Source: Coxiellaceae bacterium (GTDB lineage Bacteria; Pseudomonadota; Gammaproteobacteria; Coxiellales; Coxiellaceae). Taken from it: a DNA stretch of 64,000 nt. A model generated the notes under the pieces. It made no database searches, was not told where the DNA came from, and saw nothing but the letters and a program-made list of their open reading frames with translations. Where the stretch lies: NCBI GenBank assembly GCA_011523685.1, contig WTGG01000023.1, forward strand, positions 214,682-278,681, read 5' to 3'. How positions within the stretch are numbered: position 1 is the stretch's first letter; every line of letters begins with the position of its first letter. The position numbers and the translations under genes were made by a program. This document shows positions 17,787-26,931 of this stretch, in pieces.

Positions 17787-17870
17787 TCGTCTATGTTTGT
17801 CCTCCTCAAATAAGTTAAAAAAATTTCTAACACGTATCAAATAAGAAATAAGAAGATAGACGAGCACAAT

Positions 17871-17898
17871 AAAAACGGCCTCATCAGAGGCCGTTTTA
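17871..17898. terminator. Bidirectional terminator between rnt and the peroxiredoxin gene
   Basis: A perfect 8-bp stem ACGGCCTC-ATCA-GAGGCCGT with A-tract and T-tract on either side, placed between two convergent genes. Confidence 0.9.
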
Positions 17899-17923
17899 GA
17901 TATAAGAGTAATACTATCTTAAA

Positions 17924-18529
17924 CTATAGTGCATCAGCGTGAGCAGTCAGGTATTCTGCTACGCCTTTTGGATTAGCTTGCATGCCAGCATCACCAGCTT
18001 TCCAGTTAGCTGGGCAGACTTCACCGTGGGCTTCATGAAACTGTAGCGCATCAACAATGCGAAGAATTTCATTCATGTTGCGACCTAGTGGTAGGTCATT
18101 AACAATTTGTGAACGTACGGTATTGGATTGATCAACGATGAAAGCACCACGGAATGCAACGCCTGCTTCTGGGTGTTCAACATCATAAGCTTGGCAAATG
18201 CTGTGATTAACGTCAGCAACCAGCGTGTATTGTAGAGGCCCAATTCCGCCATCGTTAATGGCTGTGTTACGCCATGCATTGTGAGTAAATTGAGAGTCAA
18301 TAGAAACGCCAATCACTTCAACATTACGTTTTTTGAATTCTTGTTGAGCTTTATCCATAGCGATTAGCTCTGAAGGACAAACAAAGGTGAAGTCGAGTGG
18401 GTAAAAGAAAATAACGCTGTATTTACCTTGAGTTTGTTCATAATAGTTATAATTATCAATGATTTGACCGTCAGCTAATACAGCAGCTGCAGTGAAATCA
18501 GGGGCAGATCTTCCGACTAAAACAGACAT
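17924..18529 (-). CDS. 2-Cys peroxiredoxin, AhpC/Prx1 type
   Basis: 201-residue thiol peroxidase that reduces H2O2 and organic peroxides. The peroxidatic Cys51 lies in DFTFVCPSEL and the resolving Cys in GEVCPANW near residue 172, so it is a typical 2-Cys enzyme. The GIGPLQYTLVAD and FIVDQSNTVRSQ segments match the Prx1/AhpC subfamily. TAGGAG sits 7-8 bp before the ATG. No ahpF or thioredoxin-type reductase gene is adjacent, so the electron donor is not evident. Confidence 0.93.
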   Translation of the reverse strand: MSVLVGRSAPDFTAAAVLADGQIIDNYNYYEQTQGKYSVIFFYPLDFTFVCPSELIAMDKAQQEFKKRNVEVIGVSIDSQFTHNAWRNTAINDGGIGPLQYTLVADVNHSICQAYDVEHPEAGVAFRGAFIVDQSNTVRSQIVNDLPLGRNMNEILRIVDALQFHEAHGEVCPANWKAGDAGMQANPKGVAEYLTAHADAL

Positions 18530-18693
18530 GGTGAGTCTCCTATGGTTAGTGAATATACAAATATGTGCCCGATAATGTAGGTGTTGGACGTAGTGATGTC
18601 AATAGTGTTTAAAAAATAATCACTATAGAAAGTTAACAGGAAGTGTTGTAATGTGCTGAGTGATTCGATATTAATTCAAAAAAGAGCGGTATT

Positions 18694-19434
18694 ATGTCTA
18701 AAAAACAGCAAGTTACAGAGTCACTCCCTGTTCGTGTTGCGGTCAGTGGCGCACGTGGAAAAATGGGTCAAATCACGGTTTCTGCGATTAATAATGAGCC
18801 TGATTTAACGCTTGTAGCCACTATTGAGCGTTCAGATGATATTAAAGCTGTGTTGCATCAAGCATCTCCCGATGTGCTGATCGATTTTACATTGCCAGAT
18901 TGTGTGTTCTACCATGCTCAGTTAGCGATTGAGCTGGGCATCCGACCTGTTGTTGGCGCCAGTGGTCTTTCTATGAAAGAGGTTGAGCAATTAGGGTCTG
19001 CATGTACCGCCAAGGGGTTAGGTGGGATGATTGTTCCGAATTTTTCGATCAGCGCTGTGCTAATGATGCAAATGGCCAAGCAAGCTTCGCGCTATTTTCC
19101 GCATGCGGAAATTATAGAGATGCATCATCCCAATAAGGTCGATGCGCCATCTGGAACCGCGATTGCAACAGCAGAGCGGATGGAAAATATGTCACCTGCA
19201 GTGCCTGGTGATCATCCTGCATCGCATTGTGTATCAGGTGTTCCTATTCACTCAATGCGTATGCCAGGTTTATTTGCTCATCAGCAAGTTATGTTTAGTC
19301 GCGAGGGAGAGCGTTTAACTTTGCAACAAGATTGTTCAGATCGTCAGTCAATGATGCCAGGTGTTGTATTAGCGACACGTTTTGTGATGCAGGCCTCAGA
19401 GTTGTATCATGGTCTTGATGCGGCTTTAGTGTGA
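18694..19434 (+). CDS. dapB: 4-hydroxy-tetrahydrodipicolinate reductase
   Basis: NAD(P)H-dependent step of the lysine and meso-diaminopimelate pathway. The nucleotide-binding GARGKMGQ lies near residues 19-26, DVLIDFTLPD near 57, and the active-site block MHHPNKVDAPSGTA near 148 with the two His and Lys. At 246 residues it is shorter than E. coli DapB (273), but no motif is lost. It feeds the mDAP used by the MurE encoded in this window. AAAGAG precedes the ATG. Confidence 0.95.
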   Translation: MSKKQQVTESLPVRVAVSGARGKMGQITVSAINNEPDLTLVATIERSDDIKAVLHQASPDVLIDFTLPDCVFYHAQLAIELGIRPVVGASGLSMKEVEQLGSACTAKGLGGMIVPNFSISAVLMMQMAKQASRYFPHAEIIEMHHPNKVDAPSGTAIATAERMENMSPAVPGDHPASHCVSGVPIHSMRMPGLFAHQQVMFSREGERLTLQQDCSDRQSMMPGVVLATRFVMQASELYHGLDAALV

Positions 19435-19452
19435 GTTTCTGTATAAGGTAGG

Positions 19453-20151
19453 TTACACCAGAGGCGGGATGCCTAGTCCTTGAGTAACGGTTGTCGTCAA
19501 TAGCATGACAGGTTTAATCAGAATAAACTGAAGATGTCCTAAGAATAACAAGCCAAGCAGAATGAAAAATCCATAGGGTTCAATTTTTTCATACCATCGC
19601 GACCAAGGTGGTGATAGAAAGCTAGCAACAACTCGACTGCCATCTAAGGGTGGAATGGGGATTAGGTTCAGTACCATTAATACGAAATTAATTACAATCC
19701 CGAAATAAGCTGATAAAAAACACAGGCCGAATACAGTTTGTGTCGTATTAGGATTAAGAGAAACTTGGCCTTTAAGCATTATATAGCAAGCTTTGGCAAT
19801 CAACGCCCAGCCAAGCGCCATGACCAAGTTTGAAGCAGGGCCGGCAATTGCGACGAGTGCCATGTCGCGCTTTGGGTTTTTTAGATTTGTCCAGTTGACA
19901 GGGACGGGCTTTGCCCAGCCAAAAATAAAAGGGCTAATACTGGCAATTAAAATGGGTACAATTATCGTGCCGATAAGATCAATATGTTTTAGTGGGTTGG
20001 CAGAAACACGGCCAAGCATGAGGGCCGTATTGTCACCGAGTTTACTGGCAATCCAGCCGTGTGATGCTTCATGTAGTGTGATAGCCAGTAATAGTGGAAT
20101 TGCAAGAATAGCAACGAGGTGTAATGTTTGGGTGATAGAGGCGATGTTCAT
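19453..20151 (-). CDS. Site-2-protease-type M50 membrane metallopeptidase
   Basis: 232-residue multi-pass membrane protein of the short M50B group. The zinc motif HEASH is in the first membrane region (TLHEASHGWIASKLGD, near residue 27), and the third ligand motif NLIPIPPLDGSRV near residue 165. No PDZ domain, unlike RseP. AGGA five bases before the ATG overlaps the stop region of dolP, 7 bp upstream, so it is the last gene of the lpoA-yraN-diaA-dolP unit. Its target is unknown. Confidence 0.87.
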   Translation of the reverse strand: MNIASITQTLHLVAILAIPLLLAITLHEASHGWIASKLGDNTALMLGRVSANPLKHIDLIGTIIVPILIASISPFIFGWAKPVPVNWTNLKNPKRDMALVAIAGPASNLVMALGWALIAKACYIMLKGQVSLNPNTTQTVFGLCFLSAYFGIVINFVLMVLNLIPIPPLDGSRVVASFLSPPWSRWYEKIEPYGFFILLGLLFLGHLQFILIKPVMLLTTTVTQGLGIPPLV

Positions 20152-20158
20152 AGTATTC

Positions 20159-20737
20159 CTAAGTGATGTATTGAAACACAGTGACTACTTTGGTAACGCC
20201 TTCAACGTGCCGTGCAATGTTAGTCACCTCTTCACCTTCTTTGTGTCCGGTTAGTCCCATTAAATAAACCACATTGTTTTCAGTGACCACTTTGAATTGA
20301 TGAGATTTAAAGCCAGCCTTAGCAAACAGTGCTGTTTTGACCTTTGAGGTTAGCCATGAATCATTAGTGTGTTGTAGTGAGGATGTTGCACCTGCAAGTG
20401 TGATCTCATTATAGATGCGGCTAATGCCTTTCACACTCGATACAATTTCATAGGCGCGTGTTTTTAGTTCAGGTGTTTGTGCTTGTCCAACTAATAGTAG
20501 AACATGGTTGAAAGTAGCGACATGGATGTTGGATCGACCTTTTAGTTCTGGGTCGTCTTTAAGGAGATTGACAGCGGTTTGTGTGGTTTTTCTATCACTG
20601 ATAACAGTTTTGATGTCACGTTTATCATAGACTACAGAGCTGGTGGCTGCAGCGCCGACGACAACAGCGGTTGGTACGCAGGCGTTGATGAGTAGTGTGC
20701 TGAGTAATGTCAGTGAGATTAAAAAACAGCGTAGCAT
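20159..20737 (-). CDS. dolP: BON-domain outer-membrane lipoprotein, DolP (YraP)
   Basis: 192 residues. A lipoprotein signal ends in LLINAC with Cys20 as lipidation site, followed by a short linker and two BON domains (about 46-113 and 123-191) with the typical NVVYLMGLTGHKEGEEVTNIARHVEGV-like pattern. DolP supports outer-membrane integrity in E. coli. Position after diaA, the same as in E. coli, supports the assignment. AAGGA lies 6 bp before the ATG. Confidence 0.92.
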   Translation of the reverse strand: MLRCFLISLTLLSTLLINACVPTAVVVGAAATSSVVYDKRDIKTVISDRKTTQTAVNLLKDDPELKGRSNIHVATFNHVLLLVGQAQTPELKTRAYEIVSSVKGISRIYNEITLAGATSSLQHTNDSWLTSKVKTALFAKAGFKSHQFKVVTENNVVYLMGLTGHKEGEEVTNIARHVEGVTKVVTVFQYIT

Positions 20738-20758
20738 GTTGGTTCCTTGCAGCCTGGA

Positions 20759-21382
<624 letters not shown>

Positions 21383-21390
21383 CTAAAAGT

Positions 21391-21753
21391 TTAGTATTGT
21401 ACCTCAAGTGCATTTTGAATCCAGTAGATTTTTTTGTTCCCATCTTGACCAATAATATCCAGTCGACAATCCGTGAGATGAGGCAGTTGGTGTTGGTGTA
21501 AATAAGACTGAATGGTTTTGAATAGTCGGCGCTGTTTGATGCTATCAATGCTTTCAATAGCGCTGGCATAGTGTGTGTTTTGACGTGAGCGTACTTCAAC
21601 AAACACTAAGGTCTCACGATCTTTCATGATTAAGTCAATTTCGCCATAAGCGCAGTGGAAGTGTTGGCTGATGTAGAGTAGCCCGCGTCGTTTTAGGTAG
21701 CGTTTTGCACGTTGTTCGACCTGGTATCCTTGAATTTGTCGAGGGCTGGGCAT
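21391..21753 (-). CDS. yraN: YraN, UPF0102 endonuclease-like protein
   Basis: 120 residues. The conserved core YGEIDLIMKDRETLVFVEVRSR carries the E-x-D...E-V-K/R pattern of the PD-(D/E)XK nuclease fold, followed by KQRRLFKTIQSYL. Function is uncertain in all species. It lies in its usual place between lpoA and diaA. Confidence 0.92.
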   Translation of the reverse strand: MPSPRQIQGYQVEQRAKRYLKRRGLLYISQHFHCAYGEIDLIMKDRETLVFVEVRSRQNTHYASAIESIDSIKQRRLFKTIQSYLHQHQLPHLTDCRLDIIGQDGNKKIYWIQNALEVQY

Positions 21754-21825
21754 GGTTGGTGGTCGTGTTGCTGCAAGAACTTACATTATTTCAAAGCTTA
21801 TTGAGCTTAGCGATACCGTAATTGT

Positions 21826-23616
21826 TTAGTGAGTTAAGCGTGGTTTGCCTTGCTCGAATTGAGCCCACATCAGTTGTCGATAGATGTGATTGTTATTCAG
21901 GTACAGTGTTCCAGTCGCTGCTCGTACGCCAAAGTCAGGTAGTAATTCCATCGTGTCGAGCGTTTGTGTGAGTCTATAGGCGTCAATGCCTAGTGCATAG
22001 AGTTTGCTGTATTTTTGATAGGACTGAGGCCACACCTGTTGGGTTTGTTGCTGTAAGGTGTTGAGGTAGTTCGGATGCATGTGTTGTGGTTCTAGTACCC
22101 AAGGCATATCACAGAAAGCAATACTGTTTAGGTCACGGTCTTTGCCGGGGTTGGGTTGGCCATTATAGAGCTGTGATAATGCGTAAACAGGGATATCACC
22201 GGTAAAATAAAACTGCAATAGGGGTTGAATTTGGCGAGCCATATCGGGTTGTGCGATCAGAAAGATGCTGTCAAAGTCTTGGCGTCGCCGTGACACAATG
22301 CGGACATCTTTGGTGCCCAATATGCTGCGTATAGCATATCCTCGAGAATATGAATCTTGGACACGCAGTAGTTGTTTGAGCTCTTGTGATAGTTGGTTGC
22401 GCGATGAATATAGGAGCGTGTCAATAACCTCATCACCTTGTGCTTGCCACTGTTGCGTTAGATGTTGCGTGATGGGTTGTCCCCACTTGGTATTGGGGGC
22501 GATGATTAATGCGCGATGATGGTGAGTTTGTTGTGCTTTTTGTATGAGTTGTTGTGTTTCATCAAGTGGGGAAAGACCAAATTGATAAAGGTTGTTGACT
22601 TTTCGAGTATTTGGCAGCGTATTGAGTGCTAGCGTTGGTACAGTAAGTCGTTGCGAGCGTGTGAGGGCTGCTAAGTTGTTTTTAGTGAGTGGTCCAACGA
22701 TAAAGTCTGCCCCATTTTTAAGGGCTTTTTGATAAGCCATATCCACGGGTGTTGATGAGGTGTCGATTAACTGGATATTGGGTGCTTGCGAGCTGTGTTG
22801 TTTGTCATAGTAGTATGCGGTAAAAAAACCGTTACGTACGGCTTCTGCATTGCCTGCATATTTCCCAGTGAGTGGCAGTAATAGCGCAATGCGGTGTGGT
22901 TTGGATGTGCTGGCAGTGGCTAGACTTTTTGGTAAGAGTGTTTTAGCAGGATGGTTGGGAAATTGTTGTTGCCAATCGATCAGTTGGCTTGTCATCGAGT
23001 TTTCTGGTCTATGGTTGTTGATGATGTTATTTAGTTCAAACCAACCTTGGATTGAGCGTGGTAGAGAAGGGTCGCTGAGAGACTGTAAGGTTGTTGCTGG
23101 CACAGTTTGTAGTGAGAGCCAGATAGCGGTGAGGGTTTTCTTTTTTTGCGAGTTATCTTCAATATTATACAGGGTAGTGCGAGTTTCGATGCTTCCTATT
23201 AAGTTATGAGTTTGTTGGTAGGCATCTGCGGTCAGTTGTAGTTGTTGTTTATACTGTTCTTGATTAAGTGTGTTGTTTGAGAGACTCATTTTTTTGAGTC
23301 GATTTAATGCTGCTTGGGGTTGACGTCGAGCTAAATATACTCTGGCTTGTAAGAGCTGGTAAGAGGTGAATAGCTCTGAGGGTAAAGCCGTTTTTGAGAG
23401 CTCGGATAACAGTTTTTGAGCTTGTGTGGTATTGCCAGCATCCAGGTAGCGAGAAGCTGCCATGAGCTCCAACTGTTGACGTTGTGTCCCGCTTTGTTGC
23501 GCAGCCATTTGCAAATATGCTTGAGCACTCAGTTGAGGAGCAGTTGCAGGTGTCGTGCTGCAGCCGGCTAGTGCCAGTGTGGCGATTAGATATGTAGTAA
23601 TAGTCAAGCGTTTCAT
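21826..23616 (-). CDS. lpoA: LpoA, outer-membrane lipoprotein activator of PBP1A
   Basis: 596 residues. The ATG at 23616 gives a lipoprotein signal, TYLIATLALAGC, with Cys18; longer in-frame readings spoil it. Residues about 30-220 are Ala/Gln-rich TPR-like helices, and about 250-590 form a periplasmic-binding-protein fold (RIALLLPLTGKYAGNAEAVRNGF). LpoA in the outer membrane activates PBP1A synthesis across the periplasm. First gene of the lpoA-yraN-diaA-dolP-M50 unit and divergent from rsmI. Confidence 0.92.
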   Translation of the reverse strand: MKRLTITTYLIATLALAGCSTTPATAPQLSAQAYLQMAAQQSGTQRQQLELMAASRYLDAGNTTQAQKLLSELSKTALPSELFTSYQLLQARVYLARRQPQAALNRLKKMSLSNNTLNQEQYKQQLQLTADAYQQTHNLIGSIETRTTLYNIEDNSQKKKTLTAIWLSLQTVPATTLQSLSDPSLPRSIQGWFELNNIINNHRPENSMTSQLIDWQQQFPNHPAKTLLPKSLATASTSKPHRIALLLPLTGKYAGNAEAVRNGFFTAYYYDKQHSSQAPNIQLIDTSSTPVDMAYQKALKNGADFIVGPLTKNNLAALTRSQRLTVPTLALNTLPNTRKVNNLYQFGLSPLDETQQLIQKAQQTHHHRALIIAPNTKWGQPITQHLTQQWQAQGDEVIDTLLYSSRNQLSQELKQLLRVQDSYSRGYAIRSILGTKDVRIVSRRRQDFDSIFLIAQPDMARQIQPLLQFYFTGDIPVYALSQLYNGQPNPGKDRDLNSIAFCDMPWVLEPQHMHPNYLNTLQQQTQQVWPQSYQKYSKLYALGIDAYRLTQTLDTMELLPDFGVRAATGTLYLNNNHIYRQLMWAQFEQGKPRLTH

Positions 23617-23664
23617 AGCGCACAGTGTAGCGGATTTTATGAGCAATGTAACCCGGGTCATGCA

Positions 23665-23693
23665 TTGTTTTGCCCTGAAATGGCCCGTATAAT
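23665..23693 (+). promoter_or_regulatory. Promoter of rsmI
   Basis: TTGTTT at 23665-23670, 17-bp spacer, perfect TATAAT at 23688-23693. The transcript would start near 23700, about 20 nt before the rsmI start codon. It lies in the divergent lpoA/rsmI gap. Confidence 0.65.
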
Positions 23694-23720
23694 CAGCTTT
23701 TTTCAATCGAGGGTGCTAAG

Positions 23721-24575
23721 TTGGAACAGGTTGGCGTAGGGAAATTGTATATTGTTGCAACGCCGATTGGTCATCGTCAGGATATAACATCTCGAGCAGT
23801 TGAGGTGTTGAGGTCTGTTGATTGGGTTGCTTGTGAAGATACGCGGCATAGTCGACCTTTACTCCAGTTTCATGAAATTACAACCGACCTAATGGCATTG
23901 CATCAGCATAACGAGTCTCAAAGGTCTGCCACAATTATTCAATATTTACGAGATGGTAAGGATGTTGCATTAATCTCTGATGCTGGTACTCCATTGGTGA
24001 GTGATCCCGGTGCTCGATTGGTAGCGCAGGTCATTGATGCAGGTTTAGAGGTAGTGCCAATCCCTGGTGCTTGCGCTGCTATTACGGCTTTGAGTGCGAG
24101 TGGGTTATTGTCTGATGAATTTGTATTTATAGGTTTTTTACCTTCTAAAGGCGCTCGGCGAGAACAAGCCTTGTTATCGATTCTCCGTGAGTCACGAACA
24201 ATCATATTGTACGAGTCGGTGCATCGCCTATCGACGTTGTTGAAGCAGTTGAGTGAATACCTTGAGTCTGATCGACGTGTTGTTGTGGCGCGTGAATTAA
24301 CCAAGCGCTATGAGTGCTTTGTGCGAGGTAGTATTGATGAGGTAATAGAAGCGTTTGCAGAGCATCCTGAGACTTTGCGAGGTGAGTTTGTTGTACTTAT
24401 TGAAAAGTCTCCCTTAAACAGAGATGATATCGATCGATGTGATCAAGAAAGAATATTAGCGTTGTTACTAGAAGAATGCACACCTAAAACAGCCAGTCGT
24501 TTAGCGGCAAAAATTACCGGTGGTTCCAAAAATGCGCTGTATCGTCTTGCTATAGAATGGAATGAAAAGGAGTAG
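23721..24575 (+). CDS. rsmI: 16S rRNA (cytidine-1402-2'-O)-methyltransferase
   Basis: 284-residue SAM-dependent methyltransferase of the tetrapyrrole-methylase fold. Family motifs: LYIVATPIGHRQDITSRA (about 9-26), CEDTRHSRPLL, LISDAGTPLVSDPGARLV (about 83-100) and FIGFLPSKGARR. The start is TTG, with GAGGGTG ending 5 bp upstream; no ATG is available before the first motif. Its 3' end contains the ribosome-binding site AAAAGGAG of sodC. Confidence 0.95.
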   Translation: MEQVGVGKLYIVATPIGHRQDITSRAVEVLRSVDWVACEDTRHSRPLLQFHEITTDLMALHQHNESQRSATIIQYLRDGKDVALISDAGTPLVSDPGARLVAQVIDAGLEVVPIPGACAAITALSASGLLSDEFVFIGFLPSKGARREQALLSILRESRTIILYESVHRLSTLLKQLSEYLESDRRVVVARELTKRYECFVRGSIDEVIEAFAEHPETLRGEFVVLIEKSPLNRDDIDRCDQERILALLLEECTPKTASRLAAKITGGSKNALYRLAIEWNEKE

Positions 24576-24578
24576 TCA

Positions 24579-25352
24579 GTGAAAAGATTTGGATTAGTCT
24601 TGATGGGATTAGTGATGTCTTCATCAGTGTGGGCGGCAAGCTTAACGATAGATATGTACAAAACAGCACCTGTGGGCCAGCAAGGGGCGAGTATAGGGAC
24701 TATAGTCGCTGTGGATACGCAGTATGGTTTGTTATTTATGCCACACTTACATAGCCTGACACCTGGTATTCATGGGTTTCATTTGCACACTAACCCCAGT
24801 TGTGCTGATCAAGGTAAAGCGGCCGGTGGACATTGGGATCCGGGTAAAACCGGTATGCATCTCGGCCCCTATGATTCTGAGGGTGAGTTAGGCGACTTGC
24901 CTGCTTTAACCGCAGATGCAAAAGGTAAGGTGACTTTGCCTGTGTTAGCGCCACGATTAAAAGTTTCCATGTTGCAAGGTCATTCATTAATGATTCATGC
25001 ACGCGGCGATAATTATTCAGATCTACCTCTACCATTAGGTGGTGGCGGTGCGCGTTTTGCTTGTGGTGTGGTTGCCAGTAATGCTTTGGTGACGCAGAGT
25101 TCGGCAATTCAAGATGTTGATACCAATGGAGACTCTAGTGATAAGGGGGCGGATGATGGTCATTCATCTGATCAGCAGAGTGATGCTGATACCTCAGTTG
25201 CAGAGGGCGGTGATGACTCATCAGATCAGCAGTCTGGAGGGTCGACATCGGCAGATTCAACGTTGCAAGCCACTGACTCATCGAGTCAATCAAGTGATGT
25301 TGCCTCTTCATCCGAGTCTTCAGCGGATGATACGTCCCGACAAGCCGATTGA
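24579..25352 (+). CDS. sodC: Periplasmic Cu,Zn superoxide dismutase with Ser/Asp-rich tail
   Basis: 257 residues: signal peptide 1-19 (cut after VWA), catalytic domain about 20-170, then an extra tail. Copper ligands H68, H70, H85 and H140 and the disulfide pair C75/C162 are present. Zinc ligands H85, H94 and D106 are present, but the remaining zinc His (GAGHLGD in E. coli) is replaced by Glu103 in SEGELGDLP. Residues 174-257 are Ser, Asp and Gln-rich with two similar units (SSDQQSDADTS, SSDQQSGGSTS), a low-complexity extension not found in typical SodC. GTG start, 3 bp after rsmI, with a strong AAAAGGAG. The stop codon overlaps the rnpB -35 box. Confidence 0.92.
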   Translation: MKRFGLVLMGLVMSSSVWAASLTIDMYKTAPVGQQGASIGTIVAVDTQYGLLFMPHLHSLTPGIHGFHLHTNPSCADQGKAAGGHWDPGKTGMHLGPYDSEGELGDLPALTADAKGKVTLPVLAPRLKVSMLQGHSLMIHARGDNYSDLPLPLGGGGARFACGVVASNALVTQSSAIQDVDTNGDSSDKGADDGHSSDQQSDADTSVAEGGDDSSDQQSGGSTSADSTLQATDSSSQSSDVASSSESSADDTSRQAD

Positions 25353-25376
25353 ATTTCCAAGGCAAGTCCTTATAAT
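25349..25376 (+). promoter_or_regulatory. Promoter of rnpB
   Basis: TTGAAT at 25349-25354, 16-bp spacer, perfect TATAAT at 25371-25376. The -35 box overlaps the sodC stop codon. Initiation six or so bases after the -10 fits the 5' end of RNase P RNA. Confidence 0.75.
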
Positions 25377-25381
25377 GGCCG

Positions 25382-25745
<364 letters not shown>

Positions 25746-25763
25746 TTCTATTTGTATAGAAAC

Positions 25764-26186
25764 TCATTTAATTACAGCTTGTTCGAGCTGCGTTCGTAAG
25801 GTGGGTGGTATCGGTGTAGGTTGTTGTTTGAGATAGTTCATCCAGACAATAGTGGCTTCACCGTGTGCGTAGTCATCAGGCTGTCCTACAACACCAATGT
25901 GGTAGTGTGTGTGCACACTGGTTCTGCCAGGGGTGTTGACCGTGATGCTGACAGTGATATCACTGGGATAAAGAATGGGTTTTAGGAATGTGCAGCTGGC
26001 ATTGGCGAGAATCGGCCCTTCTGTGGCTTGGATGTCGATGTTGCCTAAATTGAGTTGTTGGAACCAGGCAATCCGTGCTTGTTCCATGTAGGTGAAATAC
26101 ATGGCGTTATTGACATGACCTAAGGCGTCCATATCGCTCCAGCGCATCGGAAAATGGGTGCTAAATATCGGGGTTTTGGCGCTCAT
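25764..26186 (-). CDS. Acyl-CoA thioesterase, YbgC/4HBT hotdog family
   Basis: 140 residues, one hotdog domain. RWSDMDALGHVNNAMYFTYMEQAR (about 15-38) is the 4-hydroxybenzoyl-CoA thioesterase motif with the catalytic Asp in the D-x-x-G-H-V-N-N pattern. The physiological substrate is unknown. It is not in a tol-pal operon, so YbgC itself is not claimed. It ends 18 bp from the 3' end of rnpB on the other strand. Confidence 0.88.
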   Translation of the reverse strand: MSAKTPIFSTHFPMRWSDMDALGHVNNAMYFTYMEQARIAWFQQLNLGNIDIQATEGPILANASCTFLKPILYPSDITVSITVNTPGRTSVHTHYHIGVVGQPDDYAHGEATIVWMNYLKQQPTPIPPTLRTQLEQAVIK

Positions 26187-26271
26187 GTTAGACTCCTTAT
26201 CATACAGTCAGTGATCTCAGTGACTATAGGTGAGGGGGGATCATCAAGCAAGTGCTGAGAGTGGGTGAAAA

Positions 26272-26298
26272 AAAAGAGCAACCTGAAGTTGCTCTTTT
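26272..26298 (-). terminator. Terminator downstream of the 112-residue orphan gene
   Basis: A perfect 11-bp stem AAAAGAGCAAC-CTGAA-GTTGCTCTTTT, with further A residues upstream. On the minus strand it ends in a U-tract and lies 28 bp after the small gene; it can also stop transcription on the plus strand. Confidence 0.85.
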
Positions 26299-26325
26299 GG
26301 ATTTTACATTGAGATGTTTGTGATC

Positions 26326-26664
26326 TTATTTATGACCAAGTCCGTTGTTGTTGGTGCCAGTTACCTGCTGTTGTTCTTCGTGTTTTTTAGTAGAATTTGC
26401 CCACATTGTATGGGCTTTTGAGACATCCTTTCCGTTCATTGAATCGGTTTTTTGTTCGAGCATTTTGTTTAAATTCAGCTTTATAATGGCTTCTTCCATC
26501 TGAGTGAGTCTAGTCTTGAATTCAATATCGGGGTCTGTAGCAAATTCATTGGATAAAAATTTCTCGGCTTTTAGCATCTTTAGCATGAGAGCATTCATTT
26601 GAACTGTTTCGTTAGTCTCAGTAGTGTTCTTGGCTTTGGTGTTTTGAAAAAATTGATGTCCCAT
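26326..26664 (-). CDS. Small hypothetical protein
   Basis: 112 residues, not recognised. No signal peptide or membrane segment. The sequence is hydrophilic: a Thr/Asn-rich start, a likely helical core from about 22 to 75 (MNALMLKMLKAEKFLSNEF, then EFKTRLTQMEEAIIKLNLNKML), and a Gln/Asn/Gly-rich end (EEQQQVTGTNNNGLGHK). GAGAG lies 7 bp before the ATG and a strong terminator follows, which supports a real monocistronic gene. Flanked by gaps on both sides. Confidence 0.65.
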   Translation of the reverse strand: MGHQFFQNTKAKNTTETNETVQMNALMLKMLKAEKFLSNEFATDPDIEFKTRLTQMEEAIIKLNLNKMLEQKTDSMNGKDVSKAHTMWANSTKKHEEQQQVTGTNNNGLGHK

Positions 26665-26931
26665 CTGAAATCTCTCTTAGACCAAGGGTCTGTCATTGAA
26701 CTTGATAACTATCATATCAGAAAATTATTAAGAAAATATTAAAAAATGTACATAATGCGTTAATTCTTTGAGAAATGTTGAGGTCAGCGTGGATGTCACT
26801 CACGATAAACCTCAGCGTATTCAATAAAAGCATTTATTATCAGGGTGTTACGAATATTTTGCGGGGTGGCTTGCAGTTGATGGGGTTATCATTACACTGT
26901 TAGCCAAATATTAATAGTATAGGAGATACCA

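Noticed and set aside
18602..18626. ATAG...CTAT dyad upstream of the peroxiredoxin gene as an OxyR site
   Set aside because: The half-sites are 21 bp apart and do not follow the four-element, 11-bp-spaced OxyR pattern.
19793..20254. 153-codon plus-strand frame over the M50 protease and dolP
   Set aside because: It is a shadow of two conserved genes on the other strand and has no recognisable motif.
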